From assembly GCA_016490735.1 (NCBI GenBank), contig JAEMWC010000123.1, positions 160,001-224,000 on the forward strand: a stretch of 64,000 bases of DNA, read 5' to 3'. Source of the stretch: Pachyseris speciosa (Eukaryota; Cnidaria; Anthozoa; Scleractinia; Pachyseridae). Made by a program: the position numbers and the translations under genes. The notes beneath the pieces are model-generated. The model was not told the DNA's origin, made no database searches, and worked only from the letters and a program-made list of their open reading frames with translations. Below, in pieces: positions 52,971 to 64,000 of this stretch. Within the stretch, counting starts at the first letter, position 1. Each line of letters opens with the position of its first letter.

Positions 52971-55900
52971 TGCCAAATTACTCCATCTTACTTTAATTTA
53001 TCCAGTTTGACTGAATTAGCTCAAAGTTGAAATTACAGGTACATCTTTTAAGCTCAGAAGGGAACAGGAAAATGTATTGCAGTCATTTATCCACTTATAT
53101 GATTTGCCTTCTTTTTTTATGTTGTTGCTGTGCAGTAGATGGTCAGAAACATGCTAACTTTTCCAACCCATGTGTGGGGCAATTACTCTGTTTAAGAGTC
53201 TTGTTTTGTGATGCTGTCATTGTGATCATCACTATGGTTGCTTGAACAGCACACAAAAATACAACATTTTTTTTGCCATTTGGGCATAGTGTTTTTGGCC
53301 TGGAATCTCTGAGGAACTAATACCTACTAGATTGTATTTATTTTGAATATTTAAATTTCATTTCGTTAATGTATTTTAAACTTGCTTTTAGTTTGTTGGT
53401 GATTACAGTTGGTGTGAAAGAATTGTGGTTACTGTTTTGATTAACAAAAACACTACCTGCAGCAATCTTGTTATACCAGTAGATTCACATTTGCCCTAAT
53501 TTATGTTTCATTTCCAATAGGAAACTTTAGAATTACCCATTTTCATTATGTTATTTCATCAATTTAGAGATTTCCTTGGTGATGGTGATGGTGATGGTGA
53601 TTGTTATAGATTGAATTAAATTGTTGAAATTGAAAAAAAAAAAAAGATCTCAAAGAGAAAATAACAACATAGTATTTTAAAAATTGAACAAAGTAAGTAT
53701 AAAATGGCCAGTATATTATAAGAAGAAACATTGGTGTGATGGTCCAAAAGTGTTGTCATCAAATGTGGATCTCACATTTCAGGCCACAGCCTGGGCCCAG
53801 TTGTTATAAGTGTGGTTAAGCTAATCCCAGGTTAACGTAAACTTTTATCCCAATTTAAAGGAGCTCAGTCATGTTATTTTGGGTCGTTATTATACACATA
53901 AAAAAATGCATTTATAATGGGACACAGTGAAAAAACAATTTGTCAGGGAAGGTAAGCACCAAAAAGACAAGAAGAAATGCAAATATGGCGAGGATGGTGA
54001 AGGATGGAGAAGATTGAAATGGATTACAAATGACCTTTTTGAAAAAATTGAGGCAAAACTTTTCAAAATCCAAAGACCATGACATAGCTCCTTTTATTAC
54101 TTTTCAATGGAGATACTAGAAAAGATTATTTCCCTTTAGTTTCGACTTGAACTTAACTTTACCTGAACATAAAAAAAAATGTGCTTTTAAAACATTCTTA
54201 ATTTGCAAGATACAAACGTTTGTTGGCTCTTAATTGTATAGGTTAGCGTTAATCTGCTTCCGAACAACCGGGCCCTGATGTATTTTACATGGTTGTTTCA
54301 ATGTAGGGTGTATATTTTCTAAACTGTGATGCTGTTATTTATCATGCAATTGTTCTTATTAGTGGGAAACTTTAAAATTTTGCATTTTTTATGGGTAGTG
54401 GAATCTGCTTTTACATGTTTCCTCGGCAAGTTTTCTGGTGTTTTGTTTTTTAACGTTTTAAGGACAGCAAGAAACTGACTTAAGTGATCCGTTGAAAAAT
54501 GAAAATGTTTTCTAAAATGGTTTGAAGCATCAACTCGCATTTGAGGTCACTAAAGACACCATTTTGTTTGTGTAATGAAAAGGCCAACCTGTTATCAAAT
54601 GGACAACCTCAGTGAATGCGCTAGCATTTGTTTGATACAGGGAGTGCACTTGATACTGCTTGCTGTAGAATAAAGTTAATGTATTTCTTTTTCTAAAATG
54701 ACTACTTGCAATGTACCTGTTGTGTATTATTTTCGATTCTACCAAGCCTCTAAATTTCCTAGGTTATTGTTTTGGAATTGAAAATTACATTTATGCCTGA
54801 CAAAAAAATATTTAGGTCATTTTTCTCAGTTCTCCGAACGTCTGGCATCGGTATCCCCAGATATCAAAATTAAGTTATTTATGTACAGTTTTAAGCAATG
54901 ATGATACCATTCATTAAGATTGAGCACTTTCCAACGAACCTGACTATGTCTTAACTATGAATTTAAGTGTATGCACAATGAAGGTGATAATTTGGCCATG
55001 TAACATTTATTACTTCTACATAATGAGTTGACTGGCAAGAACTAGTCCAAGTGTTTTGTGATCACACTAATTTTTTACCCTCTTGCATTCAGGACACCTG
55101 TAGGTTATCTTGTGCCTTATTTCGTTTGAAGGATGTTATGTTTCACTAGTGAGCATTATTATTACTTAACTGTATCTACATACCTTATCCTTTTACTAGA
55201 ACCTTACTAGTTTTTCATTAGTCATGCCATGTAGATTATTTCTTTAAAAAAACTCATTATAATTTATGAAGGAAATACAAAAGAAATTAATTTTTAATGA
55301 GTGTCTTTATATCTGATAAAGACACGGCTAAATTTGACATCCGATTTTCTAGGCCAAAATAACCCAGAAGCTAAATTTTAGTGTAAGAATGGATAGATGT
55401 ACAGTAAAGCTTTTTAAGCCGTTCAATAAATTCGCAATTCGTGTTTTATCAAGTTCTAAAACACTCAGCTGCGCCTCGTGTTTTAAACTTGATAAAACAC
55501 TCCTCATTTGTTAAACATTATTTAACTGTACCTACAGCTGTAAGTGTGATAGTCAGCACCTATTAGAACTAAACAAACAAAAGAAAACCAAAGACTTAGG
55601 GAGCTGAGGTTAATCTATTATCATGAGAGTGTCTTTGGTAGGTGCAAGACAATGTTAACATGTATTCTTCAGGGTATACAATACACTTATTATTGTCTCA
55701 AGAATTTCTTCATAAAATCCATTATTATGTCGCAGAACATGCTTTCAATCTTGTGTCTTCTCACCTCAACATTGCTGACCAGAGCTTATTTTGGCTTAGC
55801 TGGTTCACAAAAACTCAAGTTTCCAAACATAATTTCTTTTTCCTCAAGGCCATTAGTTTTTTTTTAACAATGTAATTCCAATTGAAACTAGTTTGATCCA

Positions 55901-56844
55901 TCTGTGGCCTGTTCATTTAAAACCTGCTTCAGAAAACAAACTCCCCTATGTGACTACCTGTTTCCTAAAGGGCAGTGTATTTGTTGTAGGTGTTACGTCT
56001 TAATGGTCTGACTTAAAATTACTTACTGGTTTGGTCAACATTGAGTTTTTGCTTGCATTCCAACTCTGAAGGTCGACAACCCATAGTTGATTGGTTATTG
56101 AAGTTTTCAAGAAGCTAGGTTAACCTAACTTGAAACAGCTTTGAGAACATTGCTGCCTGTTCTCAAAGAAATGAGTACACTTTGGACAACAAATGAAGTC
56201 TTCATTTATCTAAATTAATTTAACACAAGGCAAGGAAAACTTATGCTTTGTGCATACGTTCTTGTATGTTATTAATATAATTTTATGTACGGTACCTAAA
56301 AATTGAGTGCTCAATTAGCGTTTGTGCTATATTTTGACTTACAGAGTAACTAAATTGTAATTGTTCTCAGAAAAGAAAAGACACTTTTTATACAATATGT
56401 ACCACGACAAAAGTCTTAAAAAATGAATAAAGTTATGTTAGTTTATAGACTCAAGATCTTCATTTACTGTTGTGAAGCTATGTGCCAATTCAGTAGATCT
56501 TGGTAACTAAAGGGGTGGTAATGGGTAAGGAGATGAAAAGTGAGATGAAACATCCTGGCAATGAGGTTGAGACGAAACCCAGCCAATATCTCTACACTTC
56601 AGAATTCACCTCAGAATTCATCTTAACTTATGGGAGCTTCTTAACGGACACGAAATAAGACATGGGCATCCATTCCTAAAAGAATTAGGAAAATTTATAG
56701 GTCTTAGAAAAGTCGTAGAATTTCAGATTTTTTTGTCCAGACTGATTGGAAAAATAAAAAAAAACTTCAAAAAGTCTTGATTTCTGTGCGAGCCCTGTGG
56801 ATTGATATGAATGAGGTTCTAGTTTTCTTAACGTGGGAGCAGAT
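52971..56844. other. 3.9 kb with no recognised gene or element
   Basis: AT-rich, with a GATGGT microsatellite at 53578-53600. AATAAA-like hexamers near 54670 and 56423 have no gene attached. A diverged CCTTGAAAG-type MITE remnant may lie at about 56660-56800. ORFs are short and unconvincing. Confidence 0.5.
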
Positions 56845-57169
56845 TATCGTAAAAGCTCTATTAAGCCCACCGTCTCTATTAACCCCCCTTTCTAATGAGC
56901 CCCCCGTTTGGAAGTCGGTTTTTGTAATAAGCACCCCACCCCTTTGGGACATGAGATTTTGTAATTAGTCCCTCTCACGAAATCTTTTTGAGGCCCAGTT
57001 GGTTTGTTTGTAAACAAATATACACTCGAACATATAATATTTTAAGACGAACCGAAGTGTTTAAGATTTGAAATAAGCCTCCCCCCTACCCCTCTCTCTA
57101 ATAAGCCCCCCGTCAATGAGGCCTGAAATTAAAAAAGCCCCTCGGGGGCTTAATAGATCTTTTACGGTA
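56845..57169. mobile_element. TA-flanked MITE (CGTAAAAG termini)
   Basis: The left end TATCGTAAAAGCTCTATTAA and right end TTAATAGATCTTTTACGGTA are inverted copies (22 of 24 with the next bases). The interior repeats AAGCCCCCCGT in several places. Confidence 0.75.
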
Positions 57170-57445
57170 TGCTAGGAATTGATAGTCTCATTCAAAAAAG
57201 CCGTAGAGCTCTGGGAACAAGGATGCAATTCATCTGGGTGGGATCGCGTTAGTGTGACCTTTGATTCCAGTTAAAATCTGTTCAACTGAAGTTTCCCCAA
57301 GAACATTTCACTACCTTCAGCACAAAATTCGCGCTTAAAAACATTCTCAACGAGCGATACGAAGACCTCAACCCGTGCCTTCGAACAACCGGGTCCAAAA
57401 TTATGCGATGGGTAGTACATTTACAAAATGCATCTCTTCTGTTTC

Positions 57446-57981
57446 AGGCACTGTTTACACGGACGCGGTTTCATTTGTAACCGCATCGGTTTCGATGCGG
57501 TTACGGGGAAACCGCATCGATTTGAAAACGGTTACTTATTTTGGTGCGAAATTGACCGGCTCGCGAAGGGTAAATATGGTGAACTTCGCACGGAGTGCAG
57601 CGCTTTTTTGCACAATCACAATTTAAGTTCGTTTTTTTCAGCTTTCATATATTTTACTCTCTATAAACCAAAGGCATATCGTAATAACAGGCAGAGATGT
57701 CTTGAAATGTTGACTTTTTCGTCGATACGCTCCAGAGTATTTTAAAAACGAAGAGAAAGCAAAACGACGATTCTGGATTCGGCCTGGAAGAACTCGTGTT
57801 TGATGGGACAACTTTTTGGACGGGTAAATGCTTCCAGAATAATGCCTTAGAACGAGATCGCCATGACGTAAACGGTTGGATAGGTTCCGTGTAAACACTT
57901 TGAAACCGTGTCGTTTTTGATGCGGTTTCGAGGTCATGAAACCGTGTCGATTGGAAACCGCGTCCGTGTAAACGATGCCTC
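57446..57981. mobile_element. TIR element (TGTTTACACGGACGCGGTTTC)
   Basis: The left end CACTGTTTACACGGACGCGG is mirrored by the right end CCGCGTCCGTGTAAACGATG. Subterminal GAAACCGCATCG/CGATGCGGTTTC units recur inside as hairpins. No transposase. The overlapping ORFs are derived from it. Confidence 0.75.
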
Positions 57982-58260
57982 AGGTTTGATGCCAAAAGTA
58001 AGATAAACAAGACGCTAATGAGCGCTTACTTCGGGATACATTGGGATGCAGAAGTCGGACGCATGCTTTTTGATTCTCGAAAACTATCCGTTTGGAAATT
58101 GAAAATGGTTTGCTTTTGGGTTCATACAAGGCCTTTTTGTTTACGTACGAGCAAAGCACGTAAAATTGTTTTGCGAGTTGCCATCGAGTGATACTAACGC
58201 AAATAGATCTGTGGTAATATTCGTTGTTTACCTCTTACAAGCTCTAATTATAGAGCTTTA

Positions 58261-61200
58261 ATGGTGGCCGAGGACTGCCACTAAGTTTTGAGGTCCATTT
58301 TTGCTTTTTTTAAGCAAATAAATGTGAAACAAAATGAAAATAAAATTTAAAATCAAATACAAATGCAATGCAATATAAAAGAAAATGCAAATAAAGTCAA
58401 AGTCAAATGCAATTAAATGTAAAACAAAAAGCAAAGTACAAATCAAAATCAAACTTGATTCAAATTAAAATTGAATACATTTTTAAATTCGAAGTTAAAG
58501 TAAACAAGAGGCTACAATTAGCCTAAACTCGGGCTTGCAAAAAACAGTATTGTATCCCTAACTGGAAGTCTGTCTTTCTTACATCGGACGCATTGTGTTT
58601 AGCTTGTGTTGGAGTCTATTTCTTTAGACCCCTATCAACATATATTCCTCTAAAATACAGCTCAACCATTGAGAAAAATAATTATAACACTTGTAAAAAA
58701 TATTTCTAAAAGAACAAGAAAAAGAGAAACAGAAAAAATAAAGCCCGTGATATATACCACTGAAGGACATCGAACCCGGTTTAGCTGCGTCACAGGCAGG
58801 AACAATGACCTTTAGGCCACAGAGGTTTATCATTATGCAAGGTGATAAAAATAGTGTATTGATTCCAAAAAAAAAACTAAGCACACTTGTTTTCGCTTCG
58901 ATGGATAATTGTTTGAGAAAGGAAACGCTTATCGAACGATGTAGGATTTTTTCGCATAAATGTGAATGGAGTCTCGGTGAAATGTGAGTAGAAAATTAAT
59001 TAGCAGAGTGAAACTGTTTACAAATACGTCAATCCAGGGTCATTTGAAACACAAGAAAGGAACGTTTCTGGACAGTTTCAAGCCGCTAGTACATTTGTAA
59101 AAACTAATCGCTTATCATTCAAAAATTAAAGTCCAGAAATTGAGATATTGTGGGAAAATAGTAAATTAACTACCTGTCAAACAAAATCTCAGGGGTGTGT
59201 GATATCCCGTACTTGAGTTATTCAACAAAATGTACATCTCAATGGAGCGGATACGGGGAACACGGCAGTCCATCTGGAGTTAAATTTTGGTCATGTTAAA
59301 AACTTTCTTCTCGCTGTTGAACTTGCAAACATTCGTATAGACACTTCTCTTAACATATTAGTTGTTCAGACTTCAAAGACACAAGGTGAATCGACGTTTT
59401 CCGATACGTGACAACAAGTATCATTCTTGCTGTTGATATGAGATTTATACTTCCGAATCACTCGGCCGTGAAAGGTCAAACTCCCTTTGTCTGTAGTCTC
59501 TAATTTTTGGCGCTCCCCTCGCGTCGCGTCTCCTCGCAACTTCGCGCGCGCACGTGTCTTTCGCCCGCCCCACAATCCATCGCCAAAATTAGAGACTACT
59601 CGCAGTCTACTGAAGCAGACACGAGGAAACACGGCAGTCCATCTGGAGTTAAGTTTACTCATGTTAAAAGCTTTCTTCTCGCCGTTGAACTTGCAATCAT
59701 TCGCATAGACACTTCTCTTAACATACTGTTTGTTCAGACTTCAAAAGACACAAGGTGAATCTACATTTTCCGATACGTGACAACAGGCATCACTCTGTTA
59801 AAAATAGTTAGCGCTTGCGCAGAAACGCCGGAAGTGCACTTAGTGGATGATACTCGACGACGAAAAAGAATAACCGTCGGTAATCTTAGACCCGGGCGAC
59901 GCGCGAGACGCGCGCAGCCCGAGTAATTAAAATTGAATACACTTGGAAAAGATATGTAAAACAAAATTAGTGGCAGCGCTCGGCCATGCGAAATTTACTT
60001 TCGTTTGAAAAATTATTTCACATGGCCGAGCGCTGCCACTACCATGATGCTTCGCGCGCTTCGATGCTTCGAGTACCAGAGCAACTACAGAACTCACGGC
60101 CAAATTTTGAGTGCTTGTCGGTGGCTCGCCGGCTGGACAGTCGCTTCAGAGCTTTAAGAACGAGGTAGATATACTAAAGAGTGGCTCGATAGCTCGCCGG
60201 CTCTGCAGAGGCTTGAGTGCTGAAGAACGAGGTAAATATGTTTTGGAGAGTGGCTTGGTGACTCGATGGCTCGGTAATGACTGGCAAGCCACTGAGCTGG
60301 GACAAAACCCTACAAAATTGGCCCTGGCCTGTATCCTGTAGTTAAGCCAAATCCATGGTAGTCTCCTTCGCAGCCCGGTTTCCGTTGCGTGACATCCCAA
60401 AAACTAAAGCGACTAGCGAGCCGGCGAGCCACCGTGCCACTCTAGTATTTCTACCTCGCCTCGTTCTATACACTAAAGACCACTAAAGAGTGGCTCGGTG
60501 GTTCGCCGGTTCGATTCGCTAGTCGCTTTAGTGCTTTAAGAACGAGGTAGATATACAGATATACCAAAGACCACTAAAAGCTCGCCAGCTCGCTAGTCGC
60601 TTCAGTGCGGCTCGGTGGCTGGCTAATCGCTTTAGTTTATTGAGATGTCACGCAACGGAAACTGGGCTGCGAAGCTGAGACTACTATGGATTCGGCTTCA
60701 CTACAAGATACAGGCTAGGACCAATTTTGTAGGGTTTTTCTCCCAGCTCGGTGGCTTGCCAGTCATTACCGAGCCATCGAGTCACCAAGCCACTCTCCAA
60801 AACATATTTACCTCGTTCTTCAGCACTCAAGCCTCTGCAGAGCCGGCGAGCTATCGAGCCACTCTTTAGTATATCTACCTCGTTCTTAAAGCTCTGAAGC
60901 GACTGTCCAGCCGGCGAGCCACCGACAAGCACTCAAAATTTGGCCGTGAGTTCTGTAGTTGCTCTGGTACTCGAAGCATTGAAGCGCGCGAAGCATCATG
61001 GTAGTGGCAGCGCTCGGCCATGTGAAATAATTTTTCAAACGAAAGTAAATTTTCGCATGGCCGAGCGCTGCCACTAATTTTGTTTTACATTATCTTTTCC
61101 AAGTGTATTCAATTTTAATTTACTTTAACTTCGAATTTAAAAATGTATTCAATTTTAATTTGAATCAAGTTTGATTTTGATTTGTACTTTGCTTTTTGTT

Positions 61201-61345
61201 TTACATTTAATTGCATTTGACTTTGACTTTATTTGCATTTTCTTTGTATTTGATTTTAAATTTTATTTTCATTTTGTTTCACATTTATTTGCTTAAAAAA
61301 AGCAAAAATGGACCTCAAAACTTAGTGGCAGTCCTCGGCCACCAT
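58261..61345. mobile_element. Large palindromic foldback element, left arm interrupted by element E
   Basis: Begins ATGGTGGCCGAGGACTGCCA and ends TGGCAGTCCTCGGCCACCAT. The arms match almost perfectly for about 700 bp once the E insertion (58504-59924) is removed; the centre is near 60519. Arms carry TGGCAGCGCTCGGCCATG hairpins at about 59972-60041 and 61004-61074. The middle (about 60395-60640) is built of GGCTCGCCGGCTCGCTAGTC-like modules with AACGAGGTAGATATAC. No coding potential is recognised. Confidence 0.8.
58504..59924 (+). mobile_element. Element E, copy 2 (uninterrupted)
   Basis: A 1.42-kb copy inserted in the palindrome's left arm; the right arm shows the empty site (GTAAATTAAAATTG), with AGTAA shared at both junctions. 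It contains the tRNA-like B-box segment (about 58740-58820) and two direct copies of a 155-bp unit beginning CACGGCAGTCCATCTGGAGT (59259 and 59629). Confidence 0.78.
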
Positions 61346-61618
61346 ACAGCTGTTACGGTGTTCGCGTGATACATCGAAGTTTCGATCGTTCGACCGATAA
61401 CGCAGCACGTGCGAGTCTCCCAACGTTTTCTTAAATTGAACAAAACTTTTTACACGGAGAAACTTTACTGGATTAAAATCTTCACAACTTTTAAAAGATG
61501 TGCAGGAAACTGTGTTTAGGTCTTTCGAAGTGGAGTCTATAGCCTTGTGAAGGCTCACTTGGGTCAGGAAGTGAAGGTTTCAGATTACACAAGCTTATGC
61601 AAATTTGTGATCTTTCCT

Positions 61619-61901
61619 CATTACAATACAATACAATACAATATTCTTTATTTAATGAAGGTGACGTAATTAACCCAATGAGTTATCTAACTTACGGCCT
61701 TCATAGAACATCATCAGATGAGAGATAGACCATCACACCGGGAACAACGTCCCCTACTCTTTTCGAACAGTGTGTGGGTTCTTCAAAGGCAGCACTATCT
61801 CCTCAATTATTTAAAGACCCTGAGTGTTGGTCCGACCGGGGTTTGAACCACCGACCTCCCGCACGCTAGTCCGGTGCTCTACCACTGAGCTAACCGGTCG
61901 G
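61619..61901 (-). mobile_element. tRNA-derived SINE, family S2, copy 2
   Basis: On the minus strand: head CCGACCGGTTAGCTCAGTGG, B box GGTTCAAACCCC, body ACACTCAGGGTCTTTAAATA and AGTAGGGGACGT, tail (TTGTA)n. Same family as 36382-36754, but an internal part of the body is missing and the tail unit differs. Confidence 0.82.
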
Positions 61902-62086
61902 CGGATTGGATTTATCTTGAGCTAACCGGTTGCTGCCAGAAATCTCATTAAATACGTAAATGACGGCACGTGCTTTCTATTATGCATTGGCCAATGAAAA
62001 CACCGCCAAGTGCTTTCTATTGTGCACTTTGCTGCCAGAAATCTAACATGATCTATAACTCGGTAAACCAAAAGTTATCCCGAGTA

Positions 62087-63630
62087 AAAAAAATGTTGTT
62101 AATTTGACTGGAGATGTCTTTCTTAATACGAGTCTGCCTAAATTTCACGGGAATTACACATGCTCTGTATCTTAAGCTTTAGATGTAGAGTAGGGTCCTG
62201 GGAATGAGTTTTTTTAAATTTATCGATTGGTAAAAATTGTTTCCACCACATGAAAGAGCAACTCAAAAATGGTAACCTGGCCAACTTTGAGGCTTTTCGG
62301 TTGAATAGGAGCTGTAGAAAAGGCTTTTAAAAATTGTGAAAAATGGTGTTGGGGGAAGCACTTTCCGAAATAGACATTAGTCTTGTACCCAGACCTCCCA
62401 CAGCCAAGCTACATTTCAATCACAAGTAGGATCTGGGTACGAGATTATAGGGACAATTACATTGGATTTTCTTGATTTATATATTAAGGTTAAGAAAAGT
62501 TTCCATTCTTATTTATTCTGGATTGTTAACTTCCTTCAAAGACCAAGGAGTTTTCTTTTCTCCTCGTTTTTCAGATTTGATGAAGAGACAAATAATTTGC
62601 TTTTGCCATTGAAACAGCTCCTTGGTAATTTGTAGCTATTTCCTTAATAATCTACTGTGCGTTTTAACTGAAAACAAAATCTGATTATACTTTCTTAAAT
62701 CTTCAGACTCCTTCACAGACACACATTTTGAGAGGCAATGAACATGGGGCGGGATTTGACAAATCATCACTATGCCAAAACCGGTTTGTTTTGAGCGAAA
62801 ACCCCCGCCTATCACGACCACCACCTCTCGCTGCCCCTCACCCCCGCTCCCGCCTGGGCTGCCAAACTTTCACTGTTTTGTTCGGTTTCGTTACCGTTAG
62901 AGATCAGTGCTCATAATGTCAAAAAGCAAGACAAGATCTGTTGCCTTGGAAAGACTGGGTGGCTCGACTTCAAAAGCTTAACAGTAACGTTCAGAACATT
63001 ATGGAAAAACTGATTCTAGGCAACGCTTGAAGTTTCTAACCGACGAAAATATTCTTTATCTTCTCCTCTTTGCGTCACAACAAGGCTCATCGATGGCCAC
63101 TTTTCACTTTTGAGTGATCAAGTATAGTAAATAGTGGCCGTGCTAAGCAAGACACAAAACAGATTTTGCAGCGCTAGTCTTCAAAATACGCCTCACAGGA
63201 AGTCTGGGAGCAGCAGTAATTGCTTTACGACGCTGGACATCTTGGAAATATCCTAGATCTTACGATTACAACACTTGCACCCCATTGACTATCAAAGAAC
63301 TTTGAAGATCGATGTGAATTTGATATCTGGGAAAAAAGAGGACATGGAGGATATTTAAAAGGAGAAGTTAGGTCACGAGGTTTCTCTTTAGTTTTGGGTA
63401 AAAGTGCGCGAAAACTGATATTCACATTCACCGAATAAAATAGGGGAATATAGTAACGTGCCTTTTGTTCACATTCACTCCAAATCACGCATTCGTTCAA
63501 GGTTTTACAAATCAATTTAATATTTAACTCACAAGAATGCTCAAAAGGAACTCTTATGATAATTAAGGAGTAAAGTAGGTTAAAAAAATAAATAAACAAA
63601 AAATGTGAATGTCAAGCCCATGCAAAACAC
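62087..63630. other. Mostly unrecognised, with a terminal-exon-like signal at 62575-62635
   Basis: A strong acceptor (TTTTCTCCTCGTTTTTCAG) precedes 62575. The frame after it, FDEETNNLLLPLKQLLGNL, ends at TAG 62633-62635. It could be the last exon of an unseen plus-strand gene, but no upstream exon was found. Elsewhere nothing was recognised. Confidence 0.3.
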
Positions 63631-63972
63631 TTGTCGAAAGCCTGTAATTCCCAAAGCGTGGAAGATGAAACTGAAAAATCTTCCACGTTTTCATTTCCGG
63701 AAAATGTTAATCACCTTGAACAGCATAATAAACAGTTCAGCAGGAAAAGACTGTACAAATGCTTTCATTTGAATGGACGCACATCCCTCAACTCAAAGGT
63801 TAAAAGCCGTGTGCAGCGTAACGAAGAACATCACAGGAATTACTGCTCAGTAGTTTTCATTGGAATGTCAATGGTCTCCGTAAAGATTTCACTCACAGAC
63901 TCAAAACCACCTAAAATAACATCACAAAAAGAACCAGAGGAAAGAACTACTCATTTGCTTTGCTTCGAATGA
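63631..63972 (+). other. Unidentified 113-codon open frame
   Basis: An open frame with balanced, non-repetitive composition runs to TGA at 63970-63972 (for example EDETEKSSTFSFPENVNHLE, KRLYKCFHLNGRTSLNSKV). It lacks an ATG near its 5' end, so if real it would be an exon. No family is recognised. It ends 28 bp before the window edge. Confidence 0.22.
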
Positions 63973-64000
63973 TTAGATAACGTCCACACTCTGAAATTAA

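Larger units (their letters stand above)
58003..62086. mobile_element. Composite region: old element carrying a palindrome, element E and a SINE
   Basis: The outer parts (58003-58260 and 61346-62086) match the two ends of the repeat at 12545-13430, including the ACGTACGAGCAAAGC, CATTGGCCAAT and ATAACTCGG segments. This implies one 0.9-1.1-kb ancestor into which the palindrome (58261-61345) and the SINE (61619-61901) were inserted. Confidence 0.6.

Noticed and set aside
59366..60400. Several 60-98-aa ORFs on both strands
   Set aside because: They arise from element E and the palindrome arms, and occur as mirrored copies at 60645-60932.

Overview
The window looks like nuclear DNA of an anthozoan cnidarian, most probably a stony coral. 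It is AT-rich and intron-containing, its two protein genes resemble animal orthologues, and the rest is dense with tRNA-derived SINEs, LINE fragments, a Penelope-like element with a GIY-YIG domain, and many small terminal-inverted-repeat (TIR) elements. The species call is inference. Genes and splice sites were read by hand from reading frame, GT/AG sites and family knowledge; no search was run.

Layout. 1-2.5 kb: a candidate first exon of a divergent minus-strand gene (928-1024), then a SINE-rich spacer. 2,492-10,400 (+): a complete seven-exon CTDP1/FCP1 gene, the phosphatase of the RNA polymerase II C-terminal domain, 844 aa, with the DLDQT catalytic motif, a BRCT domain and the short C-terminal TFIIF-binding-type tail. 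10.4-17.1 kb: intergenic, with diverged TIR repeats. 17,233-48,059 (+): a complete eleven-exon TENT4 (PAPD5/PAPD7/Trf4 family non-canonical poly(A) polymerase) gene, 790 aa. Its coding sequence is only 2.4 kb, but introns 4 (12.1 kb) and 5 (8.3 kb) have collected layer upon layer of transposons. 48-64 kb: downstream DNA with a 3.25-kb Mutator-like foldback element, a 3.1-kb palindrome interrupted by a second copy of a repeat also found in TENT4 intron 4, SINEs, MITEs, and two weak exon-like signals.

Both genes act on RNA made by polymerase II: FCP1 resets the polymerase tail for re-initiation, and TENT4 adds mixed or oligo(A) tails in RNA surveillance and stabilisation. They lie in tandem about 6.8 kb apart, and nothing in the sequence shows that they are co-regulated.

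The most interesting structure is in the repeats. Target-site duplications allow insertions to be ordered: a TTAA-type MITE inside a LINE inside an older repeat inside an intron; a 9-bp-TSD foldback inside one of two head-to-head Penelope copies that carry hammerhead-ribozyme-like motifs; and a SINE inside a foldback arm. A 9-bp-TSD long-TIR element at 49.7-53.0 kb appears to hold a RecQ-helicase-like exon fragment, as a Pack-MULE would. At the 3' end of TENT4, an optional 132-nt intron leads into an alternative last exon whose end has been replaced by a MITE.
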